Source: Gemmatimonadota bacterium (lineage in GTDB: Bacteria; Gemmatimonadota; Gemmatimonadetes; Gemmatimonadales; Gemmatimonadaceae). Taken from it: a DNA stretch of 64,000 nt. Position numbers and translations under genes: made by a program. The notes below the pieces were generated by a model, which ran no database searches, was not told where the DNA came from, and was given only the letters and a program-made list of their open reading frames with translations. Shown here piece after piece: positions 32,271 through 40,505 of the stretch (its first letter is position 1; every line of letters begins with the position of its first letter). The DNA lies in NCBI GenBank assembly GCA_028287235.1, contig JAQBQB010000001.1:1-64000 (forward strand), in the 5' to 3' direction.

Positions 32271-33202
32271 AGAGGGTCTCCCAGCTCGGGCGGCGTTCCG
32301 GGACGTTGATGCTTCCAGCGACGATGATGCCAGAGGTACTGTTCCGGCGCGCGCCGGACCCAGCGCTCCAGCATCTGCGTGTAGTCGGTCACGATGCGAT
32401 CGACGTCTTCCTCGCGATTGCCCGTATCGGCGACTTCAATCGGCTCGAAGTGGAGCTGATACCGGCCGGATGGCTGGCGCAGCGCGACTCCGAAGACGAT
32501 GGGCGTGCCGAGACGCAGTGCGAACACCGCCGGCCCGCGCGGTGTCTTGGCGTAGCGGCCGAAGAACGGGACCCAGGTCGACGCGAGACCAAGGGCGCCC
32601 TGATCGACGAGAAATGCCACCGCGCGTCCCGAGCGTAACGAGCGCGGCACGCGGCGCACCGCATCGCCGTCGTGCACGACCGTCATGCCGATGCGCTCGC
32701 GCGTCGACGTGAGGTACCGATCGAAGAGCGGATTCTCCATGTGGCGCGCCACCGCGTCGACGGGCACGCCGCGCGCGGCGATATACGCTCCGCCCAGCTC
32801 CCAATTGCCGAGGTGGCCGGTGACCATGATCAACCCTTTGCCGCGCGCGAGCCGCTCCTGCAGCATGTCCCAGCCGTGCACCGACTCGAAGAGATCGATG
32901 ATCTCTCGTCTGCTGTACGACGGAAGAATCGCGGTCTCGATGCTCGTCTGACCGAGATGACCGTATGCGGCGCGCGCGATGCGCGTGATCTCGGCGGAAT
33001 CGAGCTCGGGTAAAGCAGCGGTGAGCTGCCGCTCCACCACGGCGCGCCGAATTCCCAGCGGGCGATACCCCAACCCGCCGAGGCGCGCGCCGATCTTGCC
33101 CGCGCTCGTGAAGCTCAGGCGCTCCATTGCCGCCACGGCGCTACGCAGCGCCGCGTATTCGGCGCGATGCGCGAACGTCGGCTGAATCACTCCTTCACTC
33201 AT
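32267..33202 (-). CDS. Lysophospholipid/lipid A acyltransferase (LpxL/HtrB family)
   Basis: A 311-residue acyltransferase that adds a secondary acyl chain to a lipid A-like or other glycolipid acceptor. The catalytic motif HxxxxE reads GHLGNWE near residue 128. Other family features are RHMENPLFDRYL, VAFLVDQ and PFFGRYAKTPRGPAVFALRLGTPIV. A typical N-terminal transmembrane anchor is weak here. It sits between the glycosyltransferase and a permease with 4-bp overlaps on both sides and in the same operon as an MsbA-like flippase, which supports a role in LPS-like lipid assembly. Confidence 0.88.
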   Translation of the reverse strand: MSEGVIQPTFAHRAEYAALRSAVAAMERLSFTSAGKIGARLGGLGYRPLGIRRAVVERQLTAALPELDSAEITRIARAAYGHLGQTSIETAILPSYSRREIIDLFESVHGWDMLQERLARGKGLIMVTGHLGNWELGGAYIAARGVPVDAVARHMENPLFDRYLTSTRERIGMTVVHDGDAVRRVPRSLRSGRAVAFLVDQGALGLASTWVPFFGRYAKTPRGPAVFALRLGTPIVFGVALRQPSGRYQLHFEPIEVADTGNREEDVDRIVTDYTQMLERWVRRAPEQYLWHHRRWKHQRPGTPPELGDPL

Positions 33203-34299
33203 TTCTTCGACCAGGTGGTGCGATCGCCCGCGGAGTGCACGGCGCGCTCGAAGGCGTCGATCATTGCGGGCTCGGCGAACTCGCGCTGCACGCGCGTGCG
33301 CCCCGCGTTGCCCATTGCCGCGCGCTTGTCGTCGCCGTTCAGAAACGCGGCGACGCCCGACGCGGTGTACGAGGCATCGCCGGGCGAGAGCAGCAGGCCG
33401 GTGATGCCGTCAGCCACGTAGTGCTGCGACAGCGGCGTACGCTCGGCCACGACGGGCACGCGCAACGACATGAAGTCGAGGCAGGCGAACGCCGCGGCGT
33501 CGCTGCCGGCAACGACCCATCCGGCGTTCGCCGCGCGCATGATCTGCCGGTCGTCATCGCGCTCGCCGAGAAAGCTGATGACCGGACCGACGCCGAGCGC
33601 CGCGGCGTGCATGCGCAGGTCGTCGTCGGTGGAACCGGGCCCGAATACGACGACGTGCATGTTCGGGTGGCGCGCGGCGAGCAGCGCGATCGTTCGAAAC
33701 ACGGTACCCATTCGGAAGCGGCCAGACGGATCGTAGCTGCACGCGATGAGAACGCCCTTTTTCGGTGCATGCATCTCGGCGCGCGTCGCCGGCTCGACCC
33801 CGTCGAAGCTCGCGATGTCGACGCCGATGGGCACCACCGCCGGTGGAATCGACCAACCGGCCACGCTCTTCACGTAGTCGAGCTCGCCCGCGGTGGCGAC
33901 GACGACTCCGGTCGACGCCAGCTTCAACGCGAGCCGCCCACTACGCTGCAATTGCAGCTGGTCGAACGCCGGAACGCGACGCAACACTCCGCCGCGGCCA
34001 GCCGCGCGCATCGCCGACGCCACGATGAGGTGATCGCGCTCCGCTGAAACGACGGCCACCTCGATGAATCGCTCCTTGAGCACTTTGCGCAGATCGAGCG
34101 TGCCCGACGCCGACCATCCGGTCGTGTTGATCGAGACGGTCTCGATCCCCGCGGCCTTGGCCAGCGTATCCAACCGGCTGTCCGCACAACAGGCGACGGT
34201 CACGTGATGACCGCGTGCGGCAAGACCACGGGCGCCCGCCAGCGCGGCGCGCGCGCATCCCGACCACTCCTTGTCCCCCAGGTAGAACAGGACGCGCAT
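33199..34299 (-). CDS. Glycosyltransferase (GT4-like, GT-B fold)
   Basis: A 366-residue GT-B enzyme. The N-terminal domain has FYLGDKEWSGCARAALAGARGLAARGH, typical of acceptor-binding halves. The C-terminal half has ACSYDPSGRFRMGTV, VVFGPGSTDDDLR, VISFLGERDD and a degenerate E(x7)E region around FACLDFMSLRVPVVAERT, where the usual first Glu is replaced. A sugar-nucleotide donor is expected. Its stop is one base pair-step from the MsbA-like gene and its end overlaps the acyltransferase, so it likely decorates the same lipid. Confidence 0.82.
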   Translation of the reverse strand: MRVLFYLGDKEWSGCARAALAGARGLAARGHHVTVACCADSRLDTLAKAAGIETVSINTTGWSASGTLDLRKVLKERFIEVAVVSAERDHLIVASAMRAAGRGGVLRRVPAFDQLQLQRSGRLALKLASTGVVVATAGELDYVKSVAGWSIPPAVVPIGVDIASFDGVEPATRAEMHAPKKGVLIACSYDPSGRFRMGTVFRTIALLAARHPNMHVVVFGPGSTDDDLRMHAAALGVGPVISFLGERDDDRQIMRAANAGWVVAGSDAAAFACLDFMSLRVPVVAERTPLSQHYVADGITGLLLSPGDASYTASGVAAFLNGDDKRAAMGNAGRTRVQREFAEPAMIDAFERAVHSAGDRTTWSKK

Positions 34300-34300
34300 G

Positions 34301-36124
34301 TCAGACGGTCGTGGCGGAGGGGATTCGCTCGTCGTGGAACTGCAGCGAATGCAATCGGAAGTAGGTCCCGCGTTCGGCGAGAAGCTGCGTGTGGGTTCCG
34401 CGCTCGACGATCCGGCCGTGGTCGAGCACCAAGATGACGTCGGCGTGGGTCACTGTCGACAGGCGATGCGCGATCACGAACACGGTGCGGTTGGCCAGCA
34501 GGCGGTCCACCGCCTCCTGCACGAGTCGTTCCGACTCCGTATCGAGTGCCGACGTGGCTTCATCGAGAATCAGAATGGGCGGGTCGACGAGCAGCGCCCG
34601 CGCAATCGCCAGGCGCTGGCGCTGGCCGCCCGACAGGCGCGTGCCGCGCTCCCCGAGCACGGTGTCGTATCCGTTGGGCAGCGCCATGATGAAGTCGTGC
34701 GCGTTCGCCGCACGCGCCGCGGTCTCGATCTGCGCTTGCGTGAACCGCTGGCCCGCGCCGTAGGCGATGTTGCTCCGAACGGAGTCGTTGAACAGGACGG
34801 TGTCCTGGCTCACGATGCCGGTGAGCGCGCGCAGCGACGGCAGCTTGATGTCGCGGCTGTCGACGCCGTCGAACAGAATTCGACCGTCCGCGGGCTCGTA
34901 GAAGCGCGGGATCAGGTCGACGAGCGTCGTCTTGCCGGCGCCGCTCGCGCCCACGAGCGCCACGACCGAACCTTTGCGCGCCGTGAAGCTCACGTCGCGG
35001 AGCACCGGCTCGGCGTCGTACGCAAAGGTGACGTGCTGGAACTCGACCGACCGCTCGAGCGACGTGACGGTTTGGGTTCCGCGATCGCTCTCTGCCTCGC
35101 TCGGTTGGTCGAGCACCTCGAACAACCGCTCGGCGGCGGCGAACGCCGCTTGCGCCGTGGTCGGCGTCTGCGAGAGCTGCTTGAGCGGCGGGAGCAAGCG
35201 CATGACCATCGTCATGAACACGATGAGCGCCGCGGCGTCGATGTGTCCCGTGCCGCTCAGCACTTCCTTCGCGCCGATCCAGAGAATCAGCATCGCGATG
35301 GACGTTCCGATGATCTCGGTGAGCGGCTGCGACAGCGCCGCAACCCGATTGATCTTGACCATCCCGTCGGAATAGCGATGGCTCGCCTCGGCGAAGCGGC
35401 GATCCTCGTACGCCTCGCCGCCGAACGACTTCACGAGCCGAATGCCGCTGACGACTTCCTGCAGCACGCTCGTGGCTTCGCCGTAGTCGCTGCGGCTGCG
35501 GCGATAGCCGTGGCGCAGGCGACGGAGCAACGGCTGAAGTGCCAGCGTGAGCAGCGGCGCGACGACGAGCGACATCAGCGTGAGCTTGACGGACATGCCC
35601 AGCAGGATCGCGACGTACGCGAGGATCTGCGCGGCATTCTGAATCGTGCGCGTCACGAGCTCCGTGACGAGCACCTTGGTCTGGTCGGTGTCGGAGACGA
35701 TCTTCGCGATGATCTGTCCGACTTTGGTGCGATGGAAGTAGCCAAGCGGCAGCCGCTCCATGTGGCGGAACACCGCATCGCGGAGATCGCGCGTCACGTA
35801 TTCCTGCAGCGACGCGCCGAGCTGGCCGGCGATCCACACGAAGATGTTCTTGACGACGATCACGACGCCGATCGCCACGATCACGACGCCCAGCGCCTCG
35901 AGATTCGAGCGGCCGTCGAGGAAGCGTCCGATGAGCCGGTTCAGGACACCGCTGACGAACCCGATGTCGGGGATCGCCGTCGATTTCCCGTTCAACTTGT
36001 TGAGAAATGGGATGAGCAGCGTGAACGAGAAGCCGTCGAGCGCGGCCGCGATGACGTTGCTGACGACGTTTCCGGCGAGCCGCCACCAATGCGGGCGGAG
36101 GAACTGCAGCAGCCGACGATACAT
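34301..36124 (-). CDS. ABC exporter, lipid flippase type (MsbA-like)
   Basis: A 607-residue half-transporter with six N-terminal transmembrane helices fused to an ATPase domain, working as a homodimer. ATPase motifs are Walker A GASGAGKTTL, Q-loop region GIVSQDTVLFND, signature LSGGQRQR, Walker B ILILDEATSALD and the switch histidine in IAHRLSTV. The ATG at 36124 begins directly at the first helix region (MYRRLLQFLRPHWW); the frame is open a little further. Context beside LpxL-type and GT genes favours flipping of a lipid A-core-like molecule over drug export. Confidence 0.9.
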   Translation of the reverse strand: MYRRLLQFLRPHWWRLAGNVVSNVIAAALDGFSFTLLIPFLNKLNGKSTAIPDIGFVSGVLNRLIGRFLDGRSNLEALGVVIVAIGVVIVVKNIFVWIAGQLGASLQEYVTRDLRDAVFRHMERLPLGYFHRTKVGQIIAKIVSDTDQTKVLVTELVTRTIQNAAQILAYVAILLGMSVKLTLMSLVVAPLLTLALQPLLRRLRHGYRRSRSDYGEATSVLQEVVSGIRLVKSFGGEAYEDRRFAEASHRYSDGMVKINRVAALSQPLTEIIGTSIAMLILWIGAKEVLSGTGHIDAAALIVFMTMVMRLLPPLKQLSQTPTTAQAAFAAAERLFEVLDQPSEAESDRGTQTVTSLERSVEFQHVTFAYDAEPVLRDVSFTARKGSVVALVGASGAGKTTLVDLIPRFYEPADGRILFDGVDSRDIKLPSLRALTGIVSQDTVLFNDSVRSNIAYGAGQRFTQAQIETAARAANAHDFIMALPNGYDTVLGERGTRLSGGQRQRLAIARALLVDPPILILDEATSALDTESERLVQEAVDRLLANRTVFVIAHRLSTVTHADVILVLDHGRIVERGTHTQLLAERGTYFRLHSLQFHDERIPSATTV

Positions 36125-36126
36125 CG

Positions 36127-37689
36127 CTATCGACGAGGCGTGAGCAACGACACCGGAAGGATGCACTCCTCCGGGGTCACACCACCGTGCAGGAACGAGC
36201 CGCGATACCGGCTCTGATATTCCCGCAGCTTGGTGGGATAGACGAAGAACGAGTCGCCCGTCGCCAACAGCGTGTTCGCGCCGAGCCCGCGCCGCGGCAA
36301 CTTCAAAGAATCCTCATTCGTGAACAGCATACCCTGTTCGGGGTTTTCGGCCCGCAGGTCCTCGCCGAACTTGTAGCGCAAGTTCTGGGTCGCGTCGCGC
36401 TTGGCGAACACCGTGGCCGGCGTACGGCAGTGGATCGAGCCGTGGTCGCTCGTCACGAGAACCTTCAGGCCGCGGCGCGCCGCCTCTTTCAACACGGAAA
36501 AGAGCGCCGACCGCGCGAACCACTGCTGCGTGAGCTGGCGTAGCGCGATCTCGTCGCGCGCCACCTCGTAGAGGATCGCCGACTCGGACCGGCCGTGCGT
36601 GAGCAGATCGACGAAGTTGAACACGAACGCCGAGATCCCCTCGGGCGCAATCACGCGCGCCAGACGGCGCTCGATGTCGTCGCCCTCGGCCGACGTCGAG
36701 ATCTTCTCGTACCGTACAGGGACCTTTATGCCGAGCTCGTCGAGCTGTGCGCCCAAGAGGTCGCGCTCGTGCGCGTTGAGCGTCTCGTCTTCGCGCTCGC
36801 CCCACCAGTCGGGAAACCGGGCCGCGATCTCGCCGGGAAACAGCCCGCTGAACAGCGCGTTGCGCGAGTACGGCGTCGCCGTTGGAAGCACGCTGTAGTA
36901 GTGGGTGGTCTCGATGTCGAACAGCGGCGCGATGATCGGCTCGAGCGTGCGCCACTGATCGAGGCGCAGGCAGTCGATCACGACGAAGAGGGCCGCCTTC
37001 TCGGTCTTGAGAATGGGCAGCAGATATTCCGGCACGATGTCGATCGACAGCGGCGGGCGGTCGCCCTCGAGGTTACGCAGCCACTCGGGATAGGCCGTCT
37101 TCATGTACAGCGCGAACTCCCGGCGCAGGTCGGGATACAGGCCCTGGAGCGACTCGTGGAGGCCCATCTCGTTGGCGGCCACGAGGTCGAGGTCCCACTG
37201 GGTCAGCTCGCCGAACCGATCGATCCACTCGCGCCAGCCGAGTCCACGGACAGGCTCGTCCTGCAGATCGCGGAAGCGCTCGACGAACCGGCGGGCCACG
37301 GCCTGGTGATGAATTCGCGGACCGTCGAGCAGGCGGGTGATCGCCGCGTACACCTGGCGCGGCGTGACCGGCTTCACGATGTACCCCTCGAGCGCGTTGC
37401 CCAGCGCCTCGGTCATGGTCGAGTCTTCTTCGCTCTTCGTGACCATGATGATGGCGACGTTCGGATCGGCCTCGCGCAGGTCGCTCAATGCGTCGAGACC
37501 GCGCTTGCCAGGCATCTGTTCGTCGAGCAGAACCAGGTTGAACGGGCGGCGGCGAACCATCTCCACGGCGTCTTCGGCGTTCGTCGCCATTTCGACATCG
37601 AACCCCTTGTCACGCAAGAAGATGCGGTGCGGTTCGAGAAGCTCCGCCTCGTCGTCGACCCAGAGGACGGATTTCGCCGGTTGTGCCAT
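36127..37689 (-). CDS. porX: PorX-like response regulator with PglZ (alkaline-phosphatase-like) domain
   Basis: A 520-residue two-domain regulator. Residues 1-120 are a receiver domain with DDE at 12-14, phosphorylatable Asp56 (LVLLDEQMPG) and Lys106. A helical linker leads to a PglZ domain of the alkaline-phosphatase superfamily. Likely metal and nucleophile positions are Asp239 (FVVIDCLRLD), Thr270/Thr272 (LPTATPYSRN), Asp361 and His365 (DLLTHGRSE), Asp415-His416 (VTSDHGS) and His501 (HGGVTPEE). The architecture equals that of Bacteroidota PorX, which controls type IX secretion and has phosphodiesterase activity. Whether this organism uses it for secretion is unknown. It is the first gene of the envelope operon, 2 bp before the flippase gene. 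Confidence 0.88.
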   Translation of the reverse strand: MAQPAKSVLWVDDEAELLEPHRIFLRDKGFDVEMATNAEDAVEMVRRRPFNLVLLDEQMPGKRGLDALSDLREADPNVAIIMVTKSEEDSTMTEALGNALEGYIVKPVTPRQVYAAITRLLDGPRIHHQAVARRFVERFRDLQDEPVRGLGWREWIDRFGELTQWDLDLVAANEMGLHESLQGLYPDLRREFALYMKTAYPEWLRNLEGDRPPLSIDIVPEYLLPILKTEKAALFVVIDCLRLDQWRTLEPIIAPLFDIETTHYYSVLPTATPYSRNALFSGLFPGEIAARFPDWWGEREDETLNAHERDLLGAQLDELGIKVPVRYEKISTSAEGDDIERRLARVIAPEGISAFVFNFVDLLTHGRSESAILYEVARDEIALRQLTQQWFARSALFSVLKEAARRGLKVLVTSDHGSIHCRTPATVFAKRDATQNLRYKFGEDLRAENPEQGMLFTNEDSLKLPRRGLGANTLLATGDSFFVYPTKLREYQSRYRGSFLHGGVTPEECILPVSLLTPRR

Positions 37690-37782
37690 GAAGCGAAATG
37701 TAGCAGCGGCGAGAGGCGAGAGGCGAGAATCGGGGCCTGGTCCCCCTTCCCTCGGCCCCCGTCGGTCGTCCATGTTCCCGCC

Positions 37783-38184
37783 GTGCTCGTTCCTCTGCCC
37801 CAGCCGCCGTACGCGCTTTCGTCGACGACGTTCCGTTTCGCGGCCCTGGCCGCGCTCGCGGGGCGCGCGCCCATCGGCGGGCAGCGCGAGGTGGCGCTCG
37901 CGACCTATCTGGCTGCGCGACTGGCCCACGACGTTCTTCCGGAAAAGGGGCTGACCCAACCAGTTCGCGTCGAGCGCGCCGGCCACGCGAAGAGTTGGTT
38001 GTCGACTCTCGCGCTTCCGACGCCCATCCGACCGGCCCTTGCGAGCCTCGTCGACGCTTCGGGCGGCGACTGCGCCGCGGTGTGTCCGGCGCTCAGGAAT
38101 GTGATGGCCGTCACCGGGAATTTTCTCGACTCCGCAGCGCGGTCGGAGCTCGACCAACTCGCCGACGCGCTCGAGCGGTCATAG
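37783..38184 (+). CDS. Protein of unknown function (133 aa)
   Basis: A GTG-started frame divergent from the porX-like gene. The protein is helical and alanine-rich (FRFAALAALAGRAPIGG, LATYLAARLAHDVLP, CPALRNVMAVTGNFLD) and ends in ARSELDQLADALERS. It has no signal peptide, membrane segment or known motif. Codon use agrees with neighbouring real genes, and the frame stays open while the alternatives there look unnatural. Its place between a regulator and a DnaB-type ATPase gives no clear clue. Confidence 0.55.
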   Translation: MLVPLPQPPYALSSTTFRFAALAALAGRAPIGGQREVALATYLAARLAHDVLPEKGLTQPVRVERAGHAKSWLSTLALPTPIRPALASLVDASGGDCAAVCPALRNVMAVTGNFLDSAARSELDQLADALERS

Positions 38185-38240
38185 CCCGCAAGCGCTTGTG
38201 GCATAAGGCGCTAAAGTCTTCGGCGAGCCCCAAAGTCTCC

Positions 38241-38270
38241 TTGCTCAGCCTTGGTCCTGGACCGTATTAT
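38241..38270 (+). promoter_or_regulatory. Promoter giving a near-leaderless mRNA for the DnaB-like gene
   Basis: TTGCTC at 38241-38246, an 18-nt spacer, and TATTAT at 38265-38270. The -10 box ends five bases before the ATG at 38276, so transcription should start at the first codon. Confidence 0.55.
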
Positions 38271-38275
38271 GGCCC

Positions 38276-39130
38276 ATGACGCGTAGCGCCGACATCTCCC
38301 CGCTTTCGGTCCTGCTGTCGCGGGTCGACGCCGTCTCGGACGGCATACCGTCGCGCGAGACCCTGGCCTGCGGATTCCCCAGTCTCGACAAGCTGCTGGG
38401 GGGCGGATTTCGCCGCGGCGACCTGGTGGTGCTTGGCGGCGATGTCGCCAGCGGCAAGTCGGCGCTGGCGCTGGCCTTCGCGCTCCGCGCGGCGCAGTTG
38501 CAAACCCGCGTCGCGTTTCTGACCGCGGAGATGACGATCGAGCGGGTGCTCGAGCGCACCATCGCCATCGAAGCGCGGGCGCGGATCGACGATCTCCGCC
38601 AGGGAGGCCTGGACGACGTCGCGCGGGCCAACGCCGGCGCAGTCGCGCTCAGGCTGCGCGATCATCTACCGGTCATCGAGCGCCTTCCGTCGGGCGGAGG
38701 AACGGCGAAGCTCGCCGCGGCGCTCGACGAGCTTCCGGAGCTGGATCTGGTCGTCGTCGACCCACTTGGCGCGGTGGCGCGCGGCGACCGCACGGCCGAC
38801 GAGGAGATGGCGACCGCCGTGCGGGAGCTCAAAACCCTGGCGCTCGATCGGGACATAACCATATTGACCACGGCGCCGCTACCGCAGCTGGCTTCCCGCC
38901 CCGATCGCCGGCCGACGCTCGACGACTTTGGCGGCCTGGGAAGTATCAAGCAGCACGCCGACGTCGTCCTCGGATTGTTCCGCCAGGACATGTACGAGCC
39001 GTCGCGCGACATCGAAGGCGCGACGGAACTACTGATCCGAAAGAATCGGAACGGGCCCACCGGGTACGTGGATCTCTATTTCTACGCCCAGTGGATGCGA
39101 TTCGAGGACATGCTGGATCCAGACCGCTAG
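38276..39130 (+). CDS. Stand-alone DnaB-type RecA-fold ATPase
   Basis: A 284-residue protein equal to the C-terminal ATPase domain of replicative helicase DnaB, without the N-terminal primase-interaction domain. It has Walker A GGDVASGKSAL, FLTAEMTIERVLER, Walker B LDLVVVDPLGAV and the DnaB-like end (GSIKQHADVVLGLFRQDMY, then LLIRKNRNGPTGYVDLYF with an arginine-finger region). It could be a KaiC/RadA-like regulator or an accessory helicase. It begins with ATG 38276 on a probably leaderless transcript. The next gene follows after 12 bp, but with an unrelated, secreted product. Confidence 0.82.
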   Translation: MTRSADISPLSVLLSRVDAVSDGIPSRETLACGFPSLDKLLGGGFRRGDLVVLGGDVASGKSALALAFALRAAQLQTRVAFLTAEMTIERVLERTIAIEARARIDDLRQGGLDDVARANAGAVALRLRDHLPVIERLPSGGGTAKLAAALDELPELDLVVVDPLGAVARGDRTADEEMATAVRELKTLALDRDITILTTAPLPQLASRPDRRPTLDDFGGLGSIKQHADVVLGLFRQDMYEPSRDIEGATELLIRKNRNGPTGYVDLYFYAQWMRFEDMLDPDR

Positions 39131-39142
39131 GAGCAGATCCCA

Positions 39143-40477
39143 ATGAGGACCGTCCAGATCGCCATGCTCGCCGGCGCGCTGTCGCTGGCCGCCTGCGCGA
39201 GAACCATATCGGGAAGCGCGGACAGCATCACGAAGCTCGAGCAGGCGCGCGCAACCGATCCCAAGTCGGAGAGCGTGCTGCGCTCGCTCGGCATCGAGTA
39301 CTTCAAGGCCAACCGGCTCACCGACGCGCGTGCGGCACTCCAGCAGGCCGCGTCGATGAACCCCCGCGACGGCGTGGTTGCCCTCTATCTCGGGCTCACC
39401 GCCGAGGCGCAGGACGATCTGCCCGCCGCGCGGTCGGCGTACGAGTCGTACGTCAAGGTCGGCCGAACGAGCGGCGTGAAGAAGCAGATCAACAACCGCC
39501 TCACCTCGCTCGCGCGGAAAGAGAACGAGGTCGCGGCAAAGCGCGCGGTGGCGCAGGAGCAGCAGCTGTCGTCGGTCGCGGGCCCGCCGAACACGGTGGC
39601 GGTGATGCCTTTCTCGTTCACCGGCAGCGATACCTCGCTCAAGCCGCTCGAGCGCGGGTTCGCCGAGCTGCTCACGACGGACCTGAGCCGGTCGTCACAG
39701 CTCGCGGTGCTCGAGCGCGCACGCATGCAGGCGCTGCTCGACGAGATGCAACTGCAACAGACGGCCGGCGTGGAGGCGGGCACGGGCGTTCGCGCCGGCA
39801 AGATCCTTCAGGCGGGCCGGCTCGTGGGCGGATCCATTTCGCAGCTCGGCGCCGACCAGCTGCGCGCCAACGCGTTCGTCACCAACGTGCAGACGACGCA
39901 GACGGTCGGCAGCGGGGCGAGCGATCAGCAGGCGCTCGACCAGCTGTTCAACCTCGAGAAGAACGTCGTGCTGCAGCTCTTCACCGATCTGGGCGTCACG
40001 TTGACCACCGCACAGCGGAACGCGATCGAGCAGCGCCCAACTCGCTCGATGGCAGCCTTCCTCGCGTATAGCCGCGGCTTGGAGCTGCAAGATCGCGGTC
40101 GCTTCGACGACGCGGGACGCTCCTTCGACAATGCGGTGCGTCTCGATCCCGGCTTCGGCGCGGCGCGGCAGAAGAGCCAGGAGTCCAAGAGCACGGCTGC
40201 CGGCAACCAGGTGAACGCGTCGTCGGTCGAGTCGGGGCTGCGCGGTACGAGCGAAGGCGCCGCGATCACGGCGGCAACGCAAGGCGCCGCCGCCACGACG
40301 TCTGCGGGCACGGCGCTCGCCGCCGCCGAAGGGTTGAATCCGTCGGTCGCGGGCGGTGCCACGAGCGGAGTGGGGTCGAGCACCACACAGCCCGCGAAGG
40401 ATCCCTCTTCGGGCACCGGTGCGGACAACCCGACGACCAAGACGGCGAGAGTCACCCTCGTGATCAAGCAGCCGTGA
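39143..40477 (+). CDS. CsgG/FlgO-like lipoprotein with TPR segments
   Basis: A 444-residue exported lipoprotein. The lipobox LAAC ends a short signal peptide, so Cys19 should be acylated. Residues about 30-130 contain tetratricopeptide-like helices (SVLRSLGIEYFKANRLTDAR). The central part (NTVAVMPFSFTGSDTSLKPL to TTQTVGSGASDQQALD) matches the FlgO/CsgG-type domain seen in outer-membrane assembly and curli-export lipoproteins. A third helical repeat (AFLAYSRGLELQDRGRFDDA) follows, then a Ser/Thr/Ala-rich low-complexity tail. AGGAG precedes the ATG. It is adjacent to an outer-membrane protein gene, so they may work together in the envelope. Confidence 0.8.
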   Translation: MRTVQIAMLAGALSLAACARTISGSADSITKLEQARATDPKSESVLRSLGIEYFKANRLTDARAALQQAASMNPRDGVVALYLGLTAEAQDDLPAARSAYESYVKVGRTSGVKKQINNRLTSLARKENEVAAKRAVAQEQQLSSVAGPPNTVAVMPFSFTGSDTSLKPLERGFAELLTTDLSRSSQLAVLERARMQALLDEMQLQQTAGVEAGTGVRAGKILQAGRLVGGSISQLGADQLRANAFVTNVQTTQTVGSGASDQQALDQLFNLEKNVVLQLFTDLGVTLTTAQRNAIEQRPTRSMAAFLAYSRGLELQDRGRFDDAGRSFDNAVRLDPGFGAARQKSQESKSTAAGNQVNASSVESGLRGTSEGAAITAATQGAAATTSAGTALAAAEGLNPSVAGGATSGVGSSTTQPAKDPSSGTGADNPTTKTARVTLVIKQP

Positions 40478-40505
40478 CCACCGGTAGCCTCATGAGGAGT
40501 CGTTG

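Noticed and set aside
34298-36217. 639-codon plus-strand frame opposite the ABC exporter
   Set aside because: Shadow; the exporter has complete ATPase motifs on the other strand.
38185-38275. Possible tRNA between the 133-residue gene and the DnaB-like gene
   Set aside because: No T-loop GTTCRA box or acceptor-stem pairing was found; the segment is better read as a promoter region.
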